Below, piece after piece: positions 21,740 to 32,110 of a DNA stretch of 64,000 nucleotides. Made by a program: the position numbers and the translations under genes. Below the pieces are notes generated by a model. It worked only from the letters and a program-made list of their open reading frames with translations. It had not been told where the DNA came from and ran no database searches. Each line of letters begins with the position of its first letter. The stretch's first letter is position 1. Location of the stretch: positions 840,499-904,498 of the forward strand of contig NC_061788.1 of the NCBI RefSeq assembly GCF_022458985.1, written 5' to 3'. This DNA is from Mugil cephalus (taxonomy: Eukaryota > Chordata > Actinopteri > Mugiliformes > Mugilidae).

Positions 21740-22175
21740 TAAACTGTAGATTCACCCGAGCATGGCAGAGCTTTGGCTTGAGTTCTAAAGTAGGGGGATG
21801 GAAAGTGATGGAAAGGCCAAAGAGTGGAGAAAGAAAGGAACTGCTTATGATCCGAAGCATGAGCTCATCTGTGAAGCATGGAGGTTGTGTCATGGCCTGG
21901 ACGTGATGGAACAAGCTCATTAATATTTACTGATGATGGAACTGATGATGGAAACAGCAGAATGAATTCTGAAATGTTCAGAAACATTTTGTCTGTCAGT
22001 TTATGGAGAAATGCATCCAAACTAATGGGGAGGAATTTTATCCTGCAGCAGGACAATGACCCAAAGCAAACTGCCAACAAAACAAAGGACTTCATCAGGG
22101 GAAGAAAGTGGAAGGTTTTAACTGAACAAGTCAGTCACCTGACCTCAACCCAACTAACAGTTTGGTGATGTCAAA
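21740..22175 (+). pseudogene. Tc1/mariner transposase remnant
   Basis: Across two frames the plus strand encodes SSVKHGGCVMAW (Tc1 'VKHGGGSVMVW' block), then a shifted segment with RNFILQQDNDPKQTANKTKD (second catalytic Asp region) and a W-K-V-L...Q-S-P-D-L-N-P-like end. Several stops make it inactive. It is a different Tc1 family from the 9.1/54 kb copies. Confidence 0.8.
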
Positions 22176-22195
22176 GGGGTCGCAGGCTTGAGGCA

Positions 22196-22290
22196 GTCAA
22201 TGAATGAATGAATGAATGAATGAACGCTTTATTTCAAACATGAGAAAAACACATGCAAGAATGAATGAATAAATAAATAATAATAAAAAA
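22196..22290. repeat. (AATG)n/(AATA)n microsatellite
   Basis: AATGAATGAATG repeats begin at about 22200, followed by AATAAATAAATA-rich sequence to about 22285. Confidence 0.85.
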
Positions 22291-22481
22291 TAGTCAAAAC
22301 TGCAAAAAAAAAACACAAAAAAACAGTGTTAACAAATGTGTGAAAGGGAGCAGGAAGAAGTGTGCTTATTTAATCCTACCCCTTCTCCTTTCTCAGTAAT
22401 TGACGATCAGTTTTGATTCACATTTTAAATATGTACATTTTTACAGACAAAGAAAAACAATTAATGTAAACAAACTAGAAA

Positions 22482-22768
22482 ATTCCCTCTGGGAAATTTT
22501 GAAGGGGCTACGGGAGCTAATGCCGGGGGTACCGTCTCTGTCAACATGGGAATTAGCACACTTTGCCTACATTTAGCACAATTAGCTTATGGTTAGCCAG
22601 TGTGTGAGAGAGTAATGCGCGCTTTAGCACGCGTGTTTGTACATCCTACTACTCTTCCTGAGTGTATTTGTAACTGTAATAACATAAAGTTACACGTGTG
22701 TGTGGGTGAGGGTGAAGGTTGAGGAGTGCGCATGTTTGTGTGTAACTGTAATCACAAAGTTACCTGTG

Positions 22769-22805
<37 letters not shown>

Positions 22806-23150
22806 AGTTATACAGTTATACACATGCGCACAGAAACACAGAGATAACTTCATGTTATCACAGTTACAGATACACACAGGAAGAGTAGTAGGACACACAG
22901 ACATGCGCGCGTCAGTGCGCATTACTCTCTCACTCACAGGCTAACTGTGCTAACCGTATGCTAACTGTGCAACATGTGGGTTAACTGTACTAAATGTAGG
23001 CTAACTGTGCTAAATGTGAGTTAAGTGTGCCAACTGTGGGTTAACTGTACTAACTGTAAGTTAACTGTGCTAACCATAAGCTAATTGTGCTAAATGTAGG
23101 CAAAGTGTGCATGAGTTCCCGTAGCCCCTTCAAAATTTCCCCAAGGGAAT
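22482..23150. mobile_element. 669-bp foldback (long inverted repeat) element
   Basis: The ends are inverted copies: ATTCCCTCTGGGAAATTTTG (22482 on) pairs with CAAAATTTCCCCAAGGGAAT (to 23150). Inner blocks also pair, for example GCACACTTTGCCTACATTTA near 22556 with TAAATGTAGGCAAAGTGTGC near 23092-23111, and most of the arm (CTACTACTCTTCCTG near 22645 and its complement near 22881). A (GT)n microsatellite at 22769-22801 lies near the centre. About 20-bp CTAACTGTGCTAA-type tandem units (22940-23060) sit in one arm only. It has no coding capacity, so it is a non-autonomous foldback element. Confidence 0.8.
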
Positions 23151-23179
23151 GTTGTAGTTATTTTATGTTGTCTTTATTA

Positions 23180-23390
23180 GGGTTGGGGATCTGTGGAGTC
23201 GTGGTGAGAGGCACAGCTTTGGATTTGAAGGCCTTCCATCTCCCACCCTCCATGGCTGTGGTGCCCTGAGCGAGCAGTCACCTGAGGCTGCAGCCTTCTG
23301 CTCACACTGAACACATCACTGTGTGAACAAATGAATGGAAGATGGAATTTCCCCATGAGGGATCAATAAGGGAACAATTTATTTTATTTA
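23180..23390 (+). repeat. tRNA-derived SINE copy
   Basis: The layout matches a common fish SINE: a degenerate A-box (GTGGAGTCGTGGTGAGAGG), a TTTGGATTTGAAGG anticodon/B-box region, then TCCATGGCTGTGGTGCCCTG and a tail ending ATGAGGGATCAATAAGGGAA. The head is well decayed. Confidence 0.6.
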
Positions 23391-23790
23391 TTCATTATTT
23401 AATAATTCACTATAGTATTCTTTCCTACATACCCTTATAATATTAGTTAACTTATTTTTATATTTATGTTCTGCCTCTTTAGTTCTTTGTTTTATGAATT
23501 GCCTTTTTGTGACCATGTGGGAAGGTGGAGTGTTTTTTTATTACTATAAAGTGCATTTTTCTTTTTACAGGCATTTTGCAGAACCTTTGTGATCAGGGTC
23601 GATCAGAGTAGTTTTGTTTTCTACTGTGTTGTTTTATTGCGCAGTTTTTATTATACAAAGATATGAACACTCTTAGAAATGCCTCATATGCATCAACATC
23701 ATGCTCTTTGTACAGTTTGGTTTTAGCAAGTCATTCCTCAAAGCCCTCATGGTTCCTTCTGTCCTGACCCGTCTGTGGTTTCTCTTGTAG
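23391..23790. other. AT-rich unannotated stretch
   Basis: Directly follows the SINE tail; no recognisable feature. Confidence 0.5.
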
Positions 23791-23796
23791 TTACTG

Positions 23797-24105
23797 TCAT
23801 AGACTAAAAACTGGAAGTTGGTCACTGATGTCGCTGATTAATAGTCCACTCACTGTATGGTTTTCAATGTCACTGGTGAATATGTTATTATTAGGGTGGC
23901 ACAGTGGAGTGTGATTCTGCTGGGTTTGGTGAGGTTTGGATATAGGCTCATACATTGTGTTAATAAATTCATCAGTCAGTTTGTGCTTCTTTGAGTTTAG
24001 CAGATCAATATTAAAATCACCACAGATACTAGTTTGGAGGTGGGAGGAAACCAGAGTACCTGGAGAAAACCCTTTTAGTTTAATGAAAACTTTACAGCTT
24101 CTCAT
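23797..24105 (-). pseudogene. LINE AP-endonuclease domain fragment
   Basis: The minus strand encodes ICGDFNIDLLNSKKHKLTDE (G-D-F-N catalytic motif) and later IFTSDIENHTVSGLLISDIS followed by DQLPVF, where the active L2/CR1-like family has S-D-H-L-P-V-F. The catalytic His is replaced by Gln. It is truncated at both ends. Confidence 0.85.
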
Positions 24106-24248
24106 CCATGTGTTTTGAATTTTCCTGTTTTTTCAAGTAGCGTGCTTTTCCAGCGATGTCGGTGATGAAATTGTTTGATCCTTTCAGCTTCCTTCCTTAT
24201 TGATACTGATTTACTGATTTAATTTTGAAGAAAACTAGTGATATTTGA

Positions 24249-24271
24249 TATATATATATATATATATATAT
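24249..24271. repeat. (TA)n microsatellite
   Basis: About 11 TA dinucleotides. Confidence 0.9.
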
Positions 24272-24955
24272 GTAATTAATTAAACTGCTGTCAGCAACAT
24301 AGACTCTTTTCTTTATTATTCTTCCGCAGTTTCAAATATCACTATTTTTCTTCTAAATGAAATGTTAACATCACAGAATCATGGTTTTATACTGGAACAG
24401 CAGCCACATTAATAAATGTATTTATAATGGAAGTCAATGGGACAGTTTGACCATGAAGGAGCCAGAGGGAGAATCTGACTCTACATAAAAAATAATGATG
24501 CAAACAAATCAATTTTATTACTAATCTTTGACACATCCAAGACTCTAATCACCACCAGGTCTGAAGTTGTTGAAGTGATTTATTGAAAAAAAAAAAGAAT
24601 ATTGGAGTATGAGGATTTTATAGTAGTTTCTTTGTGCGTGTACATTTTTGCCATGAAGGCGTCCAGAGGCGACAAAATACATCAGCAGAGTATAAATAAC
24701 ATGTGAAAGGAAAAGACACTGGATCAAAAATCTGACTAACGAGAAGAGTTCCTGCAGAAATTCAAACCACAAGCTGTAACACAGACACAATGATCACACA
24801 ATGGAAAACAATTTTTCTTTTTTTTTTTCTTTTTTTAACAAAAATGCACGAAGAGGGAATCAGGGTTAAAGTTGTGTGGCTCTGGTAGAAGTCGTGTGTA
24901 TTTGTAGATTTGGCCAATAAAGAGATTCTGGTTCTGAACATGTGTTTTAGTATTT
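24272..24955. other. Intergenic stretch
   Basis: AT-rich. An AATAAA at about 24916 precedes the hairpin at 24956 and could mark a transcript end. No gene recognised. Confidence 0.4.
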
Positions 24956-25010
24956 GTGTACAATTGTGAAAGACTGTTTCCCCTCAGAACAGTCTTTCAC
25001 AATCGTACAC
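24956..25010. repeat. Near-perfect hairpin, 23-nt arms, 9-nt loop
   Basis: Arms 24956-24978 and 24988-25010 pair at 22 of 23 positions (one A/G difference), with loop TCCCCTCAG. There is no repeat signature around it. Confidence 0.85.
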
Positions 25011-25363
25011 AGTTCAGTTCTAGGATTCCAGATCCTTGAAGGTTCTGTCCCCTTTAGTTTTTAGTCTGGTCCTATGAACCACCAGGAGATGAATGAGTTC
25101 TGAGATGTAAACCAGTTCCTCTTGACTCCAGATGGATTAAAGAACCCAGGACAAGACCAGGAGCAAAGAACGAGGGAACGAGTAACTCTTAAACAGACTT
25201 CAGTCCAGTTTGTCCTTGTCCTGTTCTGGATTTGTCCACCAGGTGTCGCCATGGCGACTCTGTTCGGTTATTTGAACTTTACTTTAAATTCACATTTAAT
25301 TTTTTTTTCTTTTTACATCCATTAATCCCACTATAAAACTATAAATCTTATCTCACTATAAAT

Positions 25364-25379
25364 GTCTTCTTTCTTTTTT

Positions 25380-25462
<83 letters not shown>

Positions 25463-25463
25463 A
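25364..25463. repeat. (CTTT)n microsatellite
   Basis: About 24 almost perfect TTTC units; a pure purine/pyrimidine strand asymmetry. Confidence 0.95.
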
Positions 25464-25725
25464 TAATCTTTATTAATAAATACAATCCAGTATAAACACA
25501 GCCGCCAGGGGGCGACAGACACCACAGAATAGAGTCTCAGTCTGTTTCATATTAGAGGAACGTCTCATAGTTTCATTGTGTGTTTCAGAGACGGAGCAGT
25601 GGCTTTAGATCAGTGTGTCTATATTAATGCATGTGATATTTATCGGTCTGATCTAATGTCTAATTACATTCGCCCGGACGTGTGACGTAGGACGCAGAGG
25701 ACGCAGAGCCGTTTCCGTGTTTGTC

Positions 25726-25739
25726 GTTTCCATGACAAC
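25726..25739 (+). promoter_or_regulatory. RFX X-box in the cfap53 promoter
   Basis: GTTTCCATGACAAC differs from the canonical ciliary X-box GTTGCCATGGCAAC at two positions and keeps both half-sites (GTTNCC and RACAAC). It lies 169 bp upstream of the cfap53 ATG, a usual distance for RFX2/3-driven motile-cilia genes. Binding is inferred from the motif and the gene identity. Confidence 0.75.
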
Positions 25740-25907
25740 AGGGTTCTCCGTTGTTTTTCAACAGTTTCTAAACAGACACAGCTGAAGAGGTTAGATTAAA
25801 AACTTTATTTATACAGAAGAACAATTAGACAGAAACTGTTTTTAGTTCAGTTAATTAGAAGTAGAATAATTAGACCGATGTTAATCTGATCTAATTCTAT
25901 TCAGAAC

Positions 25908-28900
25908 ATGAAGACGAGTCAGAGAGAAACGAGAACAAAGAGCGGCCCGACACCACATTCAGCATCTCTGGTGAGACCACGCTACTGGTGTTAGTACTAC
26001 TACTACTACTGTACTATACTACTAGTACTATTACTGCAGTACTACTAGTATTACTGTACTATACTACTAGTACTAGTACTACTGCAGTAATACGACTACT
26101 GCTACTACTACACTACTACTACTACTACTGCATGACTACTATACTACTACTACTACTACTACTAGTGCATTCCTATACTAGTACTATAGTAGTAGTATTG
26201 TATTAGTAGTACTAATGCTATAGTAGTATTATACTACTACTACTACTACTGCAGTACTGTACTAGTACTATAGTACTACTACAATTGCAGTACTACTACT
26301 ATAATACTATTATAGTACTAGTACTAGGGTACTACAAGTGCTCAAGGACTGGTACTACTACTACAGTACAATTATTAGTATAATTAAATTCAGTAGATGA
26401 TGATTCTCTGGTTCTACAGTTCTGAAGTCTTGGGTTCTCAGTTTCTCTGGTTCTATGGTCCTATAGTACTGTAACGCTGTGGTTCTGTGGTTCTGTGGTT
26501 CTGTGGTGCTATGGTTCTCTGGTCCTGTGGTCCTATAGTACCGTAACCCTGTGGTTCTGTGGTTCTGCAGAGGGCCAGGTGTCCTGCGTCCCGTCCAGCC
26601 GACCATCTGATCCTGCAGAGACGGAAGGAGGACGAGTCCAGAGACCAGGTTCTGGACTTGACCCGGTTCCAGAGGAACTGTGACATCCAGACGTCGTGGC
26701 TGAAGAGTTCAGAGCAACGGTTCCTGAGAGGAGACGTCCAGAGACGAGTCCAGGAGGTTCTGACCCAGCACGAGTCCAACACCGAGCAGAGGAGACGCAG
26801 GTCAGGTCACATGTAATCAGATTACCTGGAGTCAGGTTACATGTAATCAGATTACCTGGAATCAAAGTACCTGGAGTCAGATTAAATGTAATCAGATTAC
26901 CTGGAGTCAGATTACTGGAATGAGATTAAATGTAATCAGATTACCTGACTGGTTACTGTAATCAGATTACCTGGAGTCAGATTAATGTAATCAGATTACC
27001 TGGAGTTAGATTTAATGTAATCAGATTATTGTAATCAGATTAAATGTAATCAGATTATTGTAATCAGATAAAATGTAATCATATTACTGTTATCAGATTA
27101 CCTGGAGTCATATTAAATGTAATCAGATTACCTGGAGTCAGGTTACTGTAATCAGATTACCTGGAGTCAGGTTAAATGTAATCAGATTACTGCCCCCAGG
27201 CTCAGGGAGGTGCTGGAGGAGGAGGAGCAGCAGCTGCTGAAGGAGCTGGAGGAGAAGAAGGAGACGACAGAGGAGCGACAGAACAAGATGAAGGAGAAAG
27301 TTAAACTCCTGAGAGAGAGAAGAGAGAGAGAACGACAGCAGCTGGTGGACGACAAGATGGATCAGCTGTTCAGGTTCAGTCACATGACGCCTCTGACTCC
27401 TCTGGTCCTGGTCCTGGTCCTGGTCCTGGTCCTGGTTCTGATCCTGGTTCTGGTTCTGTGCAGGGCCCAGTGTGAGGAGCTGCGTAGCGTCCAGATGAGG
27501 AGGAGGGAGGAGGAGGTGTGTCGGGAGCGCGGGGCTCAGATGAGGAGTCGTGAGGAGCAGCGGCGTCTGGAGGAGGAGGAGGAGCAGCTGTTTGTGGAGC
27601 TGTGGGAGGCCGACAGGAGGTCCAAGGAGGAGCAGGAGGCTTGGAGGCTCCAGAGGCAGCGGCTCCTGAACCAGGAGCAGCAGGAGGTGCTGAGGAGGCA
27701 GGTGGAGGAGGTGGAGCAACACAAGCAGCAGCAGAGGGAGCAGAGAGAGGAGGAGGCGCGACTCCTGGTAATCACATTACTCCTGGAATCAGATTACTCC
27801 TGGTAATCAGATTACTCCTGGAATCAGATTAAATGTAATCAGATTACTGCATTGACCTCTGGCCTGTAATCAGATTAAATGTAATCAGATTACTGCATTG
27901 TCCTCTGGCCTGTAATCAGATTAAATGTAATCAGATTAAATGTAATCAGATTACTGCAGTGACTTCTGACCTGTAATCAGATTAAATGTAATCAGATTAC
28001 TGTCGTGACCTGATTACAGTTACATTGTTTAGGTCCTGGTCATAATTAATTAGTCTGATTCATTTCTGTCTTTTAACCTTTGGATGTGGGTCGTTGCCAT
28101 GGTAACACACCACCTCCTCATGTCTCCTCCTCCTCCAGAAGCAGCAGCAGCAGATGCTCCTCCTGGAGGAGGTGCAGCAGCAGGAGGAGCAGGTCCGGTC
28201 TCAGTTGAGTCGTCGTCGCCTCCTGGACCAGAACCTCCTCCTGAAGATGAGACGTGTGGACCAGGAGCAGCAGGAGGAGCTGCAGCTGGACATGAGGCTC
28301 CTGGAGGAGCTGAGGAGGCAGGAGACGGACCAGAGACAGGAGGAGGCGCACAGGAAGGTGGAGGAGCACGACAACTACACACACACACACACACACACAC
28401 AGAGGAACACAACAACTACACACACAAGTGCAGCTGATGTGTTGTGTTGATGTGTTGTGTGTCTGTGTTGTGTTGACGTGTTGTGTGTCTTTGTTGTGTT
28501 GTGTTGTGTTGACATGTTGTGTGTCTGTGTTGTGTTGATGTGTTGTGTGTCTTTGTTGTGTTGTGTGTCTGTGTTGTGTTGACATGTTGTGTGTCTGTGT
28601 TGTGTTGTGTGTCTGTGTTGTGTTGACGTGTTGTGTGTCTGTGTTGTGTTGATGTGTTGTGTGTCTTTGTTGTGTTGTGTGTCTGTGTTGTGTTGACGTG
28701 TTGTGTGTCTGTGTTGTGTGTCTGTGTTGTGTTGTGTGGTGTTGTGTTGACTTGTTGTGTGTCTGTGTTGTGTTGACGTGTTGTGTGTCTGTGTTGTGTT
28801 GATGTGATGTGTGTCTGTGTTGTGTTGACGTGTTGTGTGTCTGTGTTGTGTTGTGTTGTGTTGTGTTGTGTTGTTGTGTGTCTGTGTTGTGTTGACGTGT

Positions 28901-31900
28901 TGTGTGTCTGTGTTGTGTTGTGTTGTGTTGTGTTGTGTTGTTGTGTGTCTGTGTTGTGTTGACGTGTTGTGTGTCTGTGTTGTGTTGTGTTGTGTGTCTG
29001 TGTTGTGTTGACGTGTTGTGTTGACTTGTTGTGTGTCTGTGTTGTGTTCAGGAGCAGCTGTGTGAGGAGCAGCAGCGTTACCGTCAGTATCTGAGTGAGG
29101 AGCAGAGGAGGAGGAGGAGGGAGGAGCAGGAGGAGGAGCAGCTGCTGGAGGAGCAGCTGGAGGAGGAGTGGAGGAGGAGGGAGGAGCAGAGGAGGAGGAG
29201 GAAGGAGGCCCAGGACCTCCTCATGGACCAGGTCCTGGAGACCAGGAGGCAGCAGGTCCAACACAAAGGTCAGCAACACACACAGGGGTCAACAGGAGGG
29301 TTGAGGCCCCTCAGAGGGACACAACACAACACAACACAACACTACACAACACTACACAACACAACACAACACAACACTACACAACACAACACAACACTAC
29401 ACAACACAGAGACACTGCACAACACAATACAACACTACACAACACTACACAACACAACACTACACAACACAGAGACACTACACAACACAACACAACACAA
29501 CACAACACTACACTACACAACACAGAGACAAAACACAACACAACACAACACAACACTACACTACACAACACAGAGACAACACAACACAACACAACACTAC
29601 ACTACACAACACAACACAGAGACACTACACAACACAACACAACACTACACAACACAACACTACACAACACAACACAACACAACACTACACAACACAGAGA
29701 CACTACACAACACAACACTACACAACACAACACAACACAACACTACACTACACTACATTACACAGAGACACTACCTGTTATTTATCCACCTTTTAGCCAG
29801 GGGCTATGGTAAGCTAGCTGGTTAACTGTTCCTGGATGTACAGAGGGCGGGTTCTTCTGAACAGTTTGACCTGTGACTGAGAGGAGTCGTTGGCATGGAA
29901 CCACTGGATATCACAGGGAAGCAGGCAGCTTGTCATGTGGTCCTGCACTGCATGGGGCAGCCCTCCACTGTATGGGGTAGTCCACCACTGCATGGGCCAG
30001 TCCAGTCGTCCACTGCATGGTCCAGTCCAGTCGTCCACTGCATGGTCCAGTCCAGTCGTCCATACTGATGCGTGGCTCTGCTCTGTATCTGTGTCTCTGT
30101 CAGGTTGAATCTGTAGCAGGTGAATTTTCTTCCTGGTTCATAGAGGAGTCGTCAGACACGTTCTGGGTGATTGTTCTTAACACAAGTGACGTCCACACCT
30201 CCTCCCTGTGACTCCTCAAGGCTTGAAGCTTGCGTCATGCATCATTAGTATTTTGTTAGCAGGAGGTTTTCCATGAAGATTGTCTTAGATCTGACATGTG
30301 CAGGGTCCAGGTGGCAGAGGGCAGGTAGTTACTGAGCAGGAGATGTAGACTTCTCCACCCAGAGTCTCAGTTACATACCTGCAGTAAACACACACAGACA
30401 CACACAGACACACACATAAGTTATTTAAACACCAGTTGGTTAAATCAGTTCCACATTTAATTTGAGCTTGATCGAATTCTCTGTGTGTTAGTTGCTGCAG
30501 GACTCTAGACCAGAGACCAGAGTCAGTCTCTGCAGCGTCACCATGAGCAGTTTGTGCTGTTGTTGGTCCAGGTTTGTTTTTATTGTTGCTCGATTGTGGT
30601 TCAGGCGCTTGATCATTTCCAGCCACGTCTCGGATCAGTGGAGCAGTGGAGCAGTGGCTGCTGCTGCTGTCCCTGGGCCGCTTGCAGTGCTTGAAGGTGG
30701 TGTAAAGGTAAAGGTGGTGTAAAGGTAAAGGTGGTGTAAAGGTGAAGGTGGTGTAGGTGGTGTAAAGGTAAAGGTGGTGTAAAGGGTGTTTGTGCTGCGC
30801 TGTGTCTAATAAGGCTGTTGCACAAAACCAGGATATGAGATTAAGCCTGGATATGTTGGTTATCCTGGATGAACTTAGCTCCAAGTCGGTTGCACAAAAG
30901 CAGGATAACTTTATCCTGGACAAGTTACCATTGGACTGCATCCAAATATTATAAATATAGTCGTGTCATTTGCCGGTTGACTTTAGTTTTAGTCGTATTT
31001 ATTTATACAGATTATATATAAAGACAAAAGCTCATATCAGTAAACAAAATATTTCAGCAAGAGAAAAGAAAGAAGGAAGGTTTATTTGGAATCGTGTCTT
31101 TATTAATATAAAACCAACACTGAAATCTTCTAAAAGCAAAGCAGACAAAACAATACAGATGTAAAACAAAAAAACAAAAACATAGGACGTAGGAAAGAGA
31201 AAAAAAAATGACAGGGAATTATATATCAGTACTTAAACATTACAGACAAAAGACAATTCTAAGGTCCCACATCGTTCTGACTTCTGTGTTTAACTTCAAC
31301 CATCTTTCTATTCATTCATTTGGTTTATTATTCAGGCCTAGTGTTATATTCTAATACTAATAAAGACTAATAATAATAATAATAATAGATTTTATTTATA
31401 GAGCACTTTTAAAAGGTCCTCAAAGACACTTTACATTTACAAAAATCATAGTTAGAAAACAGCAGAGACCATATAAAACACACAGAAATTAAACCAGTAT
31501 ATACAGTATATGCAGTATATACTGTATATACTATATATACTGTGACTAGTATTATATTTACCGTATTTTCCGGACTATAGAGTGCATCCACAAAGTTTTT
31601 TAAAAAAAAGGAAATGTACATATATAAGCCGCTGATGTCTCCTGAACTGATCATTTTCTGAACGGTGCCTGTAACATAAAAGTAAAAGTGCTGATCAAAC
31701 AAAACAGAAGTTATTGGTTTATTCATCCTCCTCCTGCACTGAAACTACTGAACTCGTCTTCTTCAGTGTCGGAGTTGAACAGCCTCAGAGGAGCTTCGTC
31801 ACCTTTTCTGTGTCGCTGTCATTTCGGGGCAAATCTGCCTGAAAATGATGCTTTTCGCATGCGGCCAGTTCTGAAGGATTTATCACAAAAAAAAAGAAAA

Positions 31901-32056
31901 AAAGAAATCGACATAAAAGCCGCATCTTTGCCGCATGGTTCAAAGCGTTGGAAAAAAGTAGCAGCTTGTAGTCCGGAAAATACGTAATATATATATATAT
32001 ATAATACTAGACACAGTATGTATTTACTATGACTAGTATATACAGTCAGTATATTC

Positions 32057-32110
<54 letters not shown>

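Noticed and set aside
28416..29279. 287-codon minus-strand frame (T-Q-H-N-T-T-Q repeats)
   Set aside because: Antisense of the TGTTG array; no unique sequence or start context.
29168..29825. Plus-strand frames of 214-264 codons after cfap53 exon 6
   Set aside because: Read-through of the exon 6 donor into the ACAAC array; the true exon ends at 29268.
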